64,000 nucleotides of DNA, from NCBI RefSeq assembly GCF_023856365.1, contig NW_026042399.1, positions 124,001 through 188,000 of the forward strand. Direction: 5' to 3'. The stretch is from Brienomyrus brachyistius. Lineage: Eukaryota; Chordata; Actinopteri; Osteoglossiformes; Mormyridae. Position numbers and translations under genes: made by a program. The notes beneath the pieces were generated by a model. That model was not told the DNA's origin, did not search any database, and saw only the letters and a program-made list of their open reading frames with translations. Positions 38,416-49,864 of the stretch are shown in pieces. The number at the start of each line of letters is the position of its first letter. The first letter of the stretch is position 1.

Positions 38416-40243
38416 CAGATTGTCCGTCGCCTATCTGAACCAATCAGATTGTCCGTCGCCTATCTGAACCAATCAGATTGTCCGTCGTCTATCTGAGCCA
38501 ATCAGATTGTCCGTCGCCTATCTGAGCCAATCAGATTGTCCGTCGCCTATCTGAGCCAATCAGATTGTCCGTCGCCTATCTGAGCCAATCAGATTGTCCG
38601 TCGCCTATCTGAGCCAATCAGATTGTCCGTCGCCTATCTGAGCCAATCAGATTGTCCGTCGCCTATCTGAGCCAATCAGATTGTCCGTCGCCTATCTGAG
38701 CCAATCAGATCGTCCGTCGCCTATCTGAGCCAATCAGATCGTCCGTCGCCTATCTGAACCAATCAGATCGTCCGTCGCCTATCTGAACCAATCAGATCGT
38801 CCGTCGCCTATCTGAGCCAATCAGATCGTCCGTCGCCTATCTGAGCCAATCAGATCGTCCGTCGCCTATCTGAGCCAATCAGATCGTCCGTCGCCTATCT
38901 GAGCCAATCAGATCGTCCGTCGCCTATCTGAGCCAATCAGATCGTCCGTCGCCTATCTGAGCCAATCAGATCGTCCGTCGCCTATCTGAGCCAATCAGAT
39001 CGTCCGTCGCCTATCTGAACCAATCAGATCGTCCGTCGCCTATCTGAACCAATCAGATCGTCCGTCGCCTATCTGAGCCAATCAGATCGTCCGTCGCCTA
39101 TCTGAGCCAATCAGATCGTCCGTCGCCTATCTGAGCCAATCAGATCGTCCGTCGCCTATCTGAGCCAATCAGATCGTCCGTCGCCTATCTGAGCCAATCA
39201 GATCGTCCGTCGCCTATCTGAGCCAATCAGATCGTCCGTCGCCTATCTGAGCCAATCAGATCGTCCGTCGCCTATCTGAGCCAATCAGATTGTCCGTCGC
39301 CTATCTGAGCCAATCAGATTGTCCGTCGCCTATCTGAGCCAATCAGATTGTCCGTCGCCTATCTGAACCAATCAGATTGTCCGTCGCCTATCTGAACCAA
39401 TCAGATTGTCCGTCGCCTATCTGAACCAATCAGATTGTCCGTCGCCTATCTGAACCAATCAGATTGTCCGTCGCCTATCTGAACCAATCAGATTGTCCGT
39501 CGCCTATCTGAGCCAATCAGATTGTCCGTCGCCTATCTGAGCCAATCAGATTGTCCGTCGCCTATCTGAGCCAATCAGATTGTCCGTCGCCTATCTGAGC
39601 CAATCAGATTGTCCGTCGCCTATCTGAGCCAATCAGATTGTCCGTCGCCTATCTGAGCCAATCAGATTGTCCGTCGCCTATCTGAGCCAATCAGATTGTC
39701 CGTCGCCTATCTGAGCCAATCAGATTGTCCGTCGCCTATCTGAGCCAATCAGATTGTCCGTCGCCTATCTGAGCCAATCAGATTGTCCGTCGCCTATCTG
39801 AGCCAATCAGATTGTCCGTCGCCTATCTGAGCCAATCAGATTGTCCGTCGCCTATCTGAGCCAATCAGATTGTCCGTCGCCTATCTGAGCCAATCAGATT
39901 GTCCGTCGCCTATCTGAACCAATCAGATTGTCCGTCGCCTATCTGAGCCAATCAGATTGTCCGTCGCCTATCTGAGCCAATCAGATTGTCCGTCGCCTAT
40001 CTGAGCCAATCAGATTGTCCGTCGCCTATCTGAGCCAATCAGATTGTCCGTCGCCTATCTGAGCCAATCAGATTGTCCGTCGCCTATCTGAACCAATCAG
40101 ATTGTCCGTCGCCTATCTGAACCAATCAGATTGTCCGTCGCCTATCTGAACCAATCAGATCGTCCGTCGCCTATCTGAACCAATCAGATCGTCCGTCGCC
40201 TATCTGAGCCAATCAGATTGTCCGTCGCCTATCTGAACCAATT
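38416..40243 (-). repeat. 29-bp minisatellite, right arm (about 63 units, inverted)
   Basis: The same unit on the opposite strand (CCAATCAGATTGTCCGTCGC then CTATCTGAR). The junction is GGACAATCTG-ccaat-CAGATTGTCC, so the two arms are inverted repeats around a 5-nt spacer at 38,411-38,415. The CGATCT-type units run from about 38,702 to 39,266. A 2+7 pattern of GAACC/GAGCC units appears twice, 261 bp (nine units) apart, suggesting a higher-order repeat. Confidence 0.97.
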
Positions 40244-40254
40244 TTTTGTGTTTG

Positions 40255-41500
40255 TGAAAACGGGTCTTTAATCGGGGAAACGGAGCGGGTAGAGCAGGAC
40301 GGAACGCAGGCATTGACAAACTACAATGACGGACAGGGCAAACAGGTAAGACCAGGACTTAAAATAGGTCATGACTAATCAAAGTAATCGGGCAAAGCAG
40401 GAGACGATCAGGGAAGCACACGTGGGTAATCAGGGGGCGTGGCACACACGAGGAGCGGACAAGCCGGGCATATATGTATATCTATATAAAACCTCATTAA
40501 TGAGGGACAGGGAACAGAACGGACAGACAGAACTGGCACAGGGGAAGGAGCCAGGACAAGACTTGACATAAGACAGGAAAGGCAGAGAAACAGATCAGAA
40601 AGGGGGACACGGAGGGAACAGGCAGGACAAAAGGACCGGGAGTGAACGAAGGGAACATCGGGGAAAGAGGAGCAGAAGCCAGAGGGACGAGGGACAAAGA
40701 GAGGAGGGACAGAGACAGGAGGAACAAAGCGAGGGGGAGCAGAGGCAGGAGGGACAAAGACGGGAGGCCAGGGAGAGAAGGAGGGGGAACCAAGAGGAGC
40801 CCGAGGGAGACCCAGCGGGCGACGGGAGGCAGCCGGAAGGGCTGCAGGCGGCCGGGAGGCCGGAGCCGGAGGGGCCGAGGAGATGGGGTGAGGGACAGAC
40901 GCAGGGACGAAGGAGGGAGTCGGAGGGGAGACCAGGGAAGGGGACGAAGGAGCTGGAAGGGACCCTGGCGAGGGCAAGGAGAGAGGGGGAGCCGCAGCAG
41001 ACGGCGACGTCCTCCGACACGCCAGAGCGGGAGGACCAGCAGGCGAATGAGGAGCCGCCGTCGGGGGGCCCGCAGGCAACCGATAAGACGCCGGAGGAGG
41101 GACCGAGGCAGGGCGACGAGGCCGCGGAGGGGGACCCGCAGACGACAGCCGACCCGGAGGGCCAGGACCCGCAGGCGCCGACCAAGCCCTAGCGCCGGCG
41201 AGGGAGGGCGAGCCAGGGGGCTGGGCGGGTGGGACCCCAGCCATGCGTCTGTGTCCTCTCCCCTTATGGGACACAGACATAAGGACCCGTGGCCGGGGTC
41301 GGGCTCGTCGGGGTGAGGGTACCAGAGTCACAGGGGGAGAAGGGACTGGAGTGGGGCCAGGGACTGGAGCTGCAGGCTGCAGAGGGGGCGCCTGCCCGGG
41401 AGCTGCAGGCAGGGAAAGCGCCTCGGACGTGGGCGCGGTAGCTGCAGGCAGCGGAGACGGCTGCTCGGGCTCTGGGGCCGCAGGGGGCACTTATTTTATT
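40255..41500 (-). mobile_element. 3' end of a Gypsy-like LTR retrotransposon with a proline-rich frame
   Basis: The minus strand from 41,490 to 40,408 is one open frame of 360 codons, very rich in Pro, Ala and Ser (PAAPEPEQPSPLPAA near the start). It runs into GTGTGCCACGCCCCCTGATT (about 40,453 downward), which resembles the start of fish Gypsy-type LTRs. A TATAAA-like sequence and a TTTAAGTCCTGG segment follow. A second, more broken copy with the same order lies at 60,515-61,065. I infer the proline-rich tail of a retroelement polyprotein or an accidental GC-rich frame, not a host gene. Exact LTR ends are not defined. Confidence 0.5.
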
Positions 41501-41550
41501 ATATAAAATAAGTGTCACACAACCGGGGTGACATGCCTTGCCTGCTTGTG
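41490..41550. repeat. Palindrome and single copy of the 3-5 kb array core
   Basis: A near-perfect AT palindrome ACTTATTTTAT/ATAAAATAAGT at 41,489-41,513 is followed by GTCACACAACCGGGGTGACA and TGCCTTGCCTGCT. That is the same core found eight times at 2,876-5,015. Confidence 0.75.
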
Positions 41551-41552
41551 GG

Positions 41553-41982
41553 ATGAGGAAGACTCAGGGACTGGAAATGGGATTAAAACTGAAGATGTGC
41601 TCATTCCTTTGTGTATTTACAAATTTTCCTTCCGTCAGACATGAGGAGTTTGCTGCTATATTTGGCACTAATAGAGATTCTGATGCTGCTATTTTTATTG
41701 TCTATTAGTTTGTTATTATTTACAAGTTCTGTTGTGTTTTTGCATTTTTCTCTTCTGGTTAATTAACTGCTGTCTGATTGCTGTGAAGTATGAGTGTGGT
41801 GAGTAAGACTCAGGGATTGGAAGTGGGATTACAACTGAAGATAACATGCTTATTCCTTTTTGTATTGTTTACAAATTTCCTTCCGTCAAACATGAGGAGT
41901 TTGCTGCTATATTGTGCACTAACAGAGATTCTGATGCTGCTATTTTTATTGTTTATAAATGTGTTATTGTTTCCAAGTTGAG
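41553..41982. repeat. Direct duplication of a ~175-bp segment
   Basis: Two diverged copies at 41,553-41,725 and 41,799-41,982. Both contain GACTCAGGGAYTGGAARTGG, CATGAGGAGTTTGCTGCTAT and GAGATTCTGATGCTGCTATT. Their function and family are unknown; they could be two copies within a transposon. Confidence 0.8.
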
Positions 41983-42049
41983 TATTCAATAAATGCTAAA
42001 TTGAGAAATTTTGTGTATCGTTTGTTATTATTAGTGTGATATTTTACCA

Positions 42050-42178
42050 TGCAAATAGAGGGGAAAACGTCCAATTATCGGCCAAAAAAAATCAGCAGCA
42101 TATATCGGCCATCGCCTGACCCTGACTCCTAAATATCGGCATCGGCTATTGAAAAACCCATATCGGTCGACCTCTAGT
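42050..42178. mobile_element. hAT-like transposon terminal remnant
   Basis: Ends with CCCATATCGGTCGACCTCTAG and contains repeated TATCGGCC / ATATCGGCATCGGC words. This matches the end signature of a widespread vertebrate hAT family (5'-CTAGAGGTCGACCGATATGG). The other terminus is not seen. Confidence 0.5.
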
Positions 42179-42215
42179 AACAGTACATTCTGTCCAATTC
42201 ATCCATCGAGTTAAG

Positions 42216-42455
42216 TCACACACCCACTTGAGGGGGCACTCCGGCAGACGTGAGGATGGGGATGTTCTTTCCGCTATAACATCCACTGCAGAAGTACATC
42301 TCGCTCCTGTTCACAGGGCTTACTTCAATGATGAAGCAGGGCTGGTTGTCTGGACAAGTGAAGTTGTCCTGCTGCTGGGTCTCGGTGCCGTTTTTCCACC
42401 TAAGCTTGAAGGTGGAAATGTGTTCCAACTTGGTCCCTGGGACTGCAGCATAGCC
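42216..42455 (-). CDS. Unresolved exon-like frame with four cysteines (possible Ig-like or cystatin-like fragment)
   Basis: The minus strand encodes ...GTKLEHISTFKLRWKNG, then TCPDNQPCFIIEVSPVNRSE, MYFCSGCYSGKNIPILTSAG and a stop at 42,216. A possible acceptor (CTGCAG) lies near 42,455 and a possible donor (CAA|gtgggt) just before the stop. The hydrophobic-strand then YFC pattern resembles the end of an Ig V-type domain. The CxxC spacing also recalls the cystatin-fold gene upstream at 45-46 kb. N-x-T/S sequons suggest a secreted or surface protein. I do not recognise the gene, and it could be a pseudogene fragment. Confidence 0.3.
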   Translation of the reverse strand, partial: GYAAVPGTKLEHISTFKLRWKNGTETQQQDNFTCPDNQPCFIIEVSPVNRSEMYFCSGCYSGKNIPILTSAGVPPQVGV

Positions 42456-42539
42456 AAACATCGCGAGCAGCGTCGGCCACACCCACCACCAGAACCATCA
42501 CACCGTCCTATACACATAAAGAAGAACTAAAACATAGAG

Positions 42540-45087
42540 TGTTGTGACAATCTATGCGTTAATGTTTGGCAGCATAGGTGATTCGTTAAAATTATACCGA
42601 AGAATGGAAAATGTGATATTTAGAATATTTTTTGCCATTTAGTAGCTAATTTAAGCACTTACCCAATGCCTCAATTTGTTTTAGGTCAGTAATGTCTGAG
42701 CCAAAAGAATGAATGTATGAATTTAATACAATTCACCCACTCCCACCCACACACAAATCTGAAATTCAATTTATTAAGACACTTCTTAAACATTAGTGCA
42801 TTAACAAAAAAGGAAAATCTTAAGAGATTCAGTAGGATTTTCTATGTTAGACTTAAGTTAATAGTTCAATAGTTTTTATATATTTCAGTATACCAATTTG
42901 ACTTTAATGTTGAAACAGATGCTAAAACATGGAATAATTTCATAACTAGAGAAACATGTTATTCACAAACACTAGCAAAGGTAGCTTATAGTTAAACTTG
43001 CTACAGGCTACAGTGTGTAAGAATTGTCGTAAACGATAATTTGTCTCAGTCTTACATGACAGAATAAGTAAACAGAAAATATAAAATGGCTGAAACAGCA
43101 TCATTAACGCCAGCTACAGTAGAGGCGCAGAAAAGGTGTCATGACTGAAGTATTCCCAAACTTTGGAAGACCGCATGCGAGCCTTTTTTGCCGCGTGTTT
43201 CTCCAGAGGCTCCGGAGCTCCGCTGGTTGACGCAGCCAAGTTGGCTCATGTGCAGGGGGACAAGCGGCAAATTTCTTTTTTGCAGGGTGGTAGGTGATGT
43301 CTCATTAATATTTCTGAGAGAAGTGCTACATGATTGGCCAGTGCATGCCTTACAAAATGGTGCGGCACTGCATCCAAGCCTGCGGCACTCAGAGTCACAA
43401 ATACAGTGGAAACCATTTGTAGTAATTACGTCTGTCTGGCTGATTTCCAACTAATTGATATTTGTATATTTATTACATGAATATAAGGTAATATAAGGTA
43501 ATAGAAGAGGTATTTAATGGTTTTCCGTCTGAGGAATTTGCAAAAAACTGCAGTGCATGATGGGTCGGATCTAAAGGCTGCCTAACGTCCTCATCTGTAG
43601 GACGACTTACATCAAGACTAGGAAGGTGCATAATGTTCATGCCTGGTTGCGTTTGTTGGTCCAGAAAGTAATTCAATTTCGCCATGTAGGTTACGTTCTT
43701 AAAAACTGCTTGGAATATAGCCCGATTATATGCTGTGGGCCTTTTAATTTCTTTGTTTACCAGGTAGGCTACCTTCTTTAAACTGCGTTTTGTTAGACTA
43801 CATATTTAGGGAGGTCTTTATAAATTTATTGTAGTCTTTATAAATATGTACATAGTTTAGCCTAACCCAGCCACTTAAGGGAGCAAGCCAGCTCAACTAG
43901 GTGTCGGTCCCAAGCCCGGATTAATGGGGAGGGTTGGCGTCAAGAAATAAAGAGACTGTATCTTCACTGCATGACTGATGTCAAAATGTGTGAAATATGT
44001 GGTTGTATAAATAAATTCATTAAAGTAGGTTAATGATTCTGTGCTGTCTAAATTGTATAGAAAATTTCTACATATAGCCAAACAAATCTCCTCCTGTTTG
44101 AAAAGGCATAGAAAAAGCAATTTAGCCACTAAAACTTTACAGTTTTTGTGAGGGACAGTCGAATTCTCTCGTTAAGTTTTTTGTGATCCTGCACCTACAC
44201 TTTGCCGGCCCCAGGAGGATGGGCTCCCCCTTTGAGTTTGGTCCCTCCCAAGGTTTCTTCCTTCTTGGGAGTTTTTCCATGCTATCGGCGCCTATGGCTT
44301 ACTCACTGGGGGCTTTGGGTGGGCATGATATAAAGCAAAGCATTTTCCCTTCCAGTTTCCTCCTCTGGTCCACATTGCAGGACCATCAGCCATCAGAAAC
44401 AGCCCAGACAGTCTCCTTCAGCTTCTTTAGTGTCCTTGGAAGCCAAGGCAGTTTTAGATCTGAGAGGAGGTTTATCAGAAGGACACATATTACGTCGTTT
44501 GTCCTGAAATGTAACATGGGGAGGAAAAGTTAAGCGGTTTAGTCAGATTGGAGTCGTTTATTCAGCAGTGGCAGCGCCAGTGACTTAATGCTACAGGTGC
44601 TATAGGGGAGTGAGATTATTTAGAGCGGGTGCTTTAGCTTTTCAGCTTATGTAGATGCTGTATAGAAGCACACAGCACGATAAGCTACAGCATGGATAAA
44701 ATATGATAAAATATGAAATTCTAACGTCTAGCTCACAGAGCCTCTATGTGTACTTTGAAGAAAAAATACACTACAAGTATGCTATAAAAACCGCAAAAAT
44801 GTCTTACACAATATACAGATTTTACAGATAGTTAAAGAAAAAATGAAACCAATATTTTGGGGGTGCTGTGGGGGTACTATGGTCATTGGAGGAGGAGCTA
44901 GAGCCCCCCCCCCAAGCTTTTCCCTGGTGCTGCCACTGTTGTTCAGATTAAAAGTAACCTTGTCATTAATAAACAGTACTCTGATCAAATTTTTGCATGT
45001 ACAAACACAATCAAAGTTTAACCACATGTTTAGACACAATTCACACACCTGTTACATTTCCATAATGCTAAGACTCTCTACACTTAC
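42540..45087. other. Stretch without a confirmed exon
   Basis: The chemerin-like gene's last exon(s) should lie here. One weak candidate on the minus strand starts at a CAG acceptor near 44,095 (frame EEICLAICRNF, stop at 43,893), but nothing confirms it. A retroposon-tail fragment lies at 44,205-44,350 (GAGGATGGGCTCCCCCTTTG), of the same family as 53,235-53,455. The rest shows no recognisable feature. Confidence 0.4.
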
Positions 45088-46385
45088 TTCATCCACTTTC
45101 TTGTTTGGTACACAGTCAATTGATGGATGTGTAAGATTATTACCAGACCGTCTGCTGCAAACTCTACAGTTAATGAATGGCTGCAAAAACACACAGACAC
45201 ACAAAAACAGTATTTAAAGAGTGGTGGGCAATAAATACAGTGAGAGAAGGTGTAGTAAAGATATATCTAAAGATTTAAGGCAGAGCTGCTGGACTGCAGG
45301 GTTTAATGACACAGAACAATTTTAGAGGAAAGAGCTTCCAAAGCAGGGTCACCTTAAGGCTATATTATACAAAGCAAGTTCATCTAAAAGTATGAACAAC
45401 AAATCCCGTTTAACTGAACACTGCTCTGTATTAAAATACTGTCCTCCGATCAAGCTAAGTGGTCCTGTAGTTCACTATTTAAAGAGGTAAATTTAAAGGG
45501 TAATTCACACTGCGCATCTACCCTGCTCTGACCAGATTTAATTGCCCTTTCACCACAAAACACCACACTGCCATTTAAGGCTGATTTCAACTGCCTGGTA
45601 ATCCAGCCTTTAAGCCTGTAAACCTACTAAAATTTGAGAATAAGGTGATGGAACTGGCTGTTTGAGGCCACCTATCTATTTGTTACTTTATTGTTGGCTA
45701 ACTTTCCCCCGCAGGGCATCAAAAAAGTTAACATGAACCTAAATTAATTTGCTAACTGATATGTCCAATGCTCACAGTCACAGTGACTCTTTACTTACCC
45801 TCTTGTCCATGAAAATACAGTCAGCCCGATGGTCTGTTGCAGTTGACTTTGGACATTTTGTTGCTCTCAAGAGAATCTCAATGTCAATGTATTCACTGCT
45901 GATCTAAATCACATAAACACGTTATATACAAAATTGCCTACAACTGTTTTAAAGGCAATATAACAAACAATAATCACCCAAAAAATGGCAAACTGTCACA
46001 GACTTGACTGCAGCAGATTCAGAGAGAAACTGTGAGAAGGTAAAATTGACCAGGGCTGAGATATACAACCATCACTTTCATTGTGAAGAGACATTAAGCA
46101 TCATATGCATTGAAATTAAAACATCAAAATCAATGTGATTCTCATTAGTTCAGCTTGCAGATGATGAAAGTTTCACACTTTTGTAAACACTTTCTCAGCA
46201 GTTACCTTCGGACGGCCCTGGATGTTATAGAAATTCATGTGCTGACGGGTTCCTTGATGAGCATTTTCGACTGCGAGTTTAATGGCCGTCTTGTAGAGTG
46301 CAGGGAGACTGTGGTAATCTTGCTGGGCCTCTGTGGAGATAAGCAGAGCTCCATAAGCCAAAACCAGAACCAGCAGGCGGGTCAT
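45088..46385 (-). CDS. rarres2: Secreted cystatin-fold protein, chemerin-like (rarres2), three 5' coding exons
   Basis: Exons on the minus strand: 46385-46206 (60 codons), 45903-45799 (35) and 45180-45088 (31), all phase 0 with consensus splice sites. The protein starts with a signal peptide (MTRLLVLVLAYGALLISTEA). The core has an amphipathic helix (LYKTAIKLAVENAHQ) and strand IDIEILLRATKC. The five cysteines are spaced C-x10-C-x10-C-x2-C-x14-C. Human chemerin has nearly the same order (C-x8-C, about x10, CxxC, x15, C), whereas cathelicidins have a wider third gap. Chemerin is a secreted chemoattractant and adipokine precursor that acts through CMKLR1. The C-terminal exon(s), which hold the activating processing region, were not identified. 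Alternative: another fish cystatin-fold secreted protein. Confidence 0.55.
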
Positions 46386-46526
46386 CTTCCTCTCAGCTTT
46401 GAAGGGAGAAGCAGGACTGAGGACACTGATCTGTGGTCCCCTTATCCAGCACGTCCAGGGGCGTGTCCTTCACCCGAAACAAACAGACCTTTGAACAACA
46501 TTGGAAAACTCTTCAGGATGAATCGA

Positions 46527-46620
46527 GGCAGGTGGTCAAGTGGGTTTATTGTTATTTCAGCAATATACACAGTACACAGTGAAAGGAAACATTGTTCCTC
46601 CTGGACCACGGTGCAAGACA
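46527..46620 (-). repeat. L2-type LINE 3' tail fragment
   Basis: The minus strand reads GCACCGTGGTCCAGGAGGAA then CTGTGTACTGTGTATATTGC, then AATAACAATAAACCC. This is the common teleost L2-type LINE 3' end, also seen in plus orientation near 62,980-63,060. Confidence 0.6.
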
Positions 46621-46784
46621 AAGAAGAAAAACAGAAACAACACAAGATGACACAAGTGCGGGCAAGATAGAACTATACAGAGTGAAAGGAGCACAAACAG
46701 AGGGAGAAAGTGCAAGATAAACACAAGAGCAACAATACAATACTACAGGACAAGACAGCGCAGTCAAGAACACAGAGTGCAGCC

Positions 46785-47100
46785 AGAGCTAACCTGAATA
46801 GGGGCATCAAGGTTGCCAGGCAGGCAGAGAAACAGAAAATAGAGGTCTACTTCACATACAACAACCCACAGTGGGTGTGGCAGGGAATACAACACATTAC
46901 AAACTTCAAAGGCAACAACACCGTCACTGTTAACAGCAACGCCCTTTTAGCAAAGGAGCTAAACAGCTTCTTTGCTCGTCTGGAGGAACACAGAGCAGAC
47001 ATAGCCACACTGCCCCCTCCCCCAATCTCCAGCACTCACAGACTCCCTCTGCAGGAACACCACGCGAGAAGGCACATTGCATCTCTAGGTGTGTGGAGTT
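46785..47100 (+). mobile_element. L2-type LINE ORF2 fragment, left part (split by a CR1 insertion)
   Basis: The frame reads ANLNRGIKVARQAEKQKIEV, then WVWQGIQHITNFKGNN and ELNSFFARLEEH, typical of the segment before the reverse transcriptase domain in fish L2/jockey-type LINEs. It ends where CR1-type sequence begins. Sequence at 47,655-47,775 belongs to a later region of the same kind of LINE. Confidence 0.7.
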
Positions 47101-47104
47101 TAAG

Positions 47105-47655
47105 ACAAGGCAAGTGATGCTACGATAATATAATTCCTTGGTAAGACCCCACCTAGAATATTGTGTGCGGGTTTGGTTACCATACCTTAAGAAGGACATT
47201 GCTGCCTTGGAAAAGGTGCAACGTAGGGCAACGAGAATGATTCCTGGTCTTAGAGGAATGTCTAATGAGGAGAGGTTAGCTGAGCTGAATCTGTTTAGCC
47301 TCGAGCAAAGGAGACTAAGGGGGGACATAATCCAGGTGTTTAAGATTCTAACAGGTCTGGATGCTGTTCAGCCAAATGGCTATTTCAATGTTAGTTTAAA
47401 TACCAGAACTCGTGGCCATAAGTGGAAATTAGCTGGAGAACATTTTAAAACGAATTTGATGAAGCATTTCTGTACACAGCGTGTAGTTAGAGTATGGAAT
47501 AGTCTTCCTGTTATTGTAACACAAGCTAAAACCCTGGGTTCTTTTAAATCAGAGCTAGATAAGATTTTTGAGCTATTAGCTAAGTTCTCCTCAAAGGAGC
47601 TTGATGGGCCGAATGGCCTCCTCTCATTTGTAAATCTCTTTGGTTCTTATGAGTC
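47105..47655 (+). mobile_element. CR1-type LINE 3' fragment
   Basis: The open frame covers the end of the reverse transcriptase domain: RPHLEYCVRVWLPYLKKDIA, ALEKVQRRATRMIPGLRGM, RLRGDIIQVFKILTGLD and VRVWNSLPVIV. It ends in the CR1-like 3' terminus TGATGGGCCGAATGGCCTCC, then TTGGTTCTTATG. It is 5'-truncated, as usual for CR1, with related copies at 51,728-51,840 and 58,893-59,885. Confidence 0.8.
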
Positions 47656-47775
47656 AGCTTACAGAGATGAGGTCCAGAAACTGATAGGTTGGAGTTCAGC
47701 AAACAATTTGGCACTAAACAGCACAAAGACAAAGGAATCACTGACTTCAGGAAGGATGGAGGCGACACTGGCCTG
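47656..47775 (+). mobile_element. L2-type LINE ORF2 fragment, right part
   Basis: The frame DEVQKLIGWSSANNLALNST then KTKE matches the post-YADD region of L2-type reverse transcriptases (EVxRLxxWCxxNNLxLNxxKTKE). It resumes immediately after the CR1 tail. Confidence 0.65.
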
Positions 47776-49864
47776 CCTAGATGGATGGATGGATGTTTTT
47801 ATTGACATTGTAAGTACAATGAGATTTAGTTTGGAACGCGCCAGCAGCTACACAGTATATTTACAATTATATAGATTGTGAGGCATAAAATAAGGTGTGA
47901 GTAATATAACATAACGACATAATATAAGTAATCATTAATTAATCATTACAGATGGTATGAGGTGTGAACCGCTAGGCTGCTATGGCATGTTTGGTATCAA
48001 ACCGATGGAAAATCACTCCAGTTTCCAAATCTGGTCAGTGGTTACCACGAAAGTGAATATATCAAAAGTTACACCAGCCTAACGAAAATCATCAATACAA
48101 GGGAAATCACTCTGGTCATAAATCTCAAAAGGACTGATACAGACCCCCTTCCGAAAGCCCGCCAAATGGATGGTCAGCCATTGGTCCAGGAGTCGAATTC
48201 CTGGTCACTCCTATTCACGAACTTTACACTATAAAACCTGGCACCTCAGAACAAAGCCAGGAGAGGAGAAACAGAAGGGAGGAGAAAACAAAAGACCATC
48301 AGCACGAAGAGAGGCAGAGAACATCAGCCCAAGAGAAGAGAAGCCCACAAGAAGCCCTCCTGAAGCCTATCAGTGAAGACCCAGCTGGACAGAGAACTGC
48401 AACCAAGCCCAAGCTTCACCAGGAGAGGGAATCAGAGGGGCTCCACTCCAACAACCGCTGCAAACACCGCGCCTCCCTGAGTGCCATCACCCATCAGCTC
48501 ATCAGCCTCCGCAACCAACTGCCAAGACCCCCCCCCCCCCCACTCTGCAACCAAGTAAACAAACTTCCTTTCATTTATAACAACCTAAACTCCTATTCAC
48601 CTGCTATATTACTTTAGGACAGTATTTCCACAAATTGCTTGCTTTGCAGAACAGTATTTTCCCTTTTAAGGTTACTCATTTTAAATCTGGTCATTGCATT
48701 TTCATGATTACATTGTTTGTGTCCACTCCGTTATTTCGTGTTTATTGTTTGTTAGGTGTAATGTCTGTCTTATGTTAGTTATAGGAATAAATGCATGTCT
48801 TTTACACAACTTCAGCCTCCGTTCATTGAGTGCTCACAAGAATCCCTGCCTGTGCGATCTACGCTCTGAAACCTCAAATTCGCCTGAAATATCGCGAGAC
48901 TCTCTCTCATTGGCCGTGAGGGGAGCTTCGCTACCGATCGTTTACATTACCTGGTGACGCAGCTCGTTGGACAAGCCTTCTATTCTAACCCAGGTTATTA
49001 CGTGATACTGGTTATTAATGAGTTCCATTTAAGTCACACATTAACAGACTCACGGTGTTTCGCAATTGAGTTTGAGCCGACCATTCAGCATAAAAATTGG
49101 TTAATAATCACAAGGCACAAGGTTTAAACTTATTCTGAGCACACAATTTAAACTTTTTATGACCGAACGTGCAGTGAAGAAGCGCTACTGTGAACTGGTT
49201 GCAAAAGTCGCACTCATGGCAATCTGAAGGCATTTAAGCGGGATCATATGGGCTTATTATAGTTATTTTTATTTCTATTATTAGTAGTTATATTATTTTG
49301 TTTTATTTTCGGTGATTTCATTGTAGTTCTTTCGTATTAAACTGCAGTAAACTTTAACCCTATGTCTGACGAGATTCTCAGATGTAGCGCTTTGTTTCCA
49401 GGTTCAATTCGGACGAGTGTCTCCGTTTCTATATATCCTGGGAGAGATCTCTCTATTAGCGAACGGGAATACTTGTTATGAGGTTCTAACCTAAATTATG
49501 TTGCGCTTGGACATAAGACCGATAGCTTAGTTACCTATCAGGATCATACTCGTATGTGTGTGCCTGCTTTAGACAAAGCAAGTTTAACATAACTTTGCGC
49601 TGTGAGCCAAGTGTGTGTCATTTAGAAATTGGGAGTCTCCTGTGCTTGAGACCCACCGTGGTTAAGCACCATTTGCGACGAGATATAGTGCACTCACAAT
49701 TTAAATCTGTCGCCGTAACGCGTGCGCCGTCTCGCTTCAGTAATTGTTTTAAGGGGTTTTATACTGTGCAAGGCACAGAAGAAGGCCACAAGCAGCATGC
49801 GCATGCATTAAATGTGTGTGTCACTCATCTAGCGTCGGCAACCGCCTAGCTATATCTTTGGTTA
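47776..49864. other. Region without a recognised gene
   Basis: No family-level match was found. A purine-rich stretch at 48,230-48,400 and a C-run near 48,529-48,541 are present. The sequence GGTCATTGCATTTTCATGAT to TATGTTAGTTATA at 48,688-48,783 recurs in shortened form at 51,845-51,935, so it is a dispersed repeat. A TATCGCGAGACTC motif lies near 48,890. Confidence 0.4.

Noticed and set aside
40642..41316. 224-codon Arg-rich plus-strand frame
   Set aside because: It is the complement of the proline/serine-rich minus-strand frame of an LTR element; GC-rich shadow.
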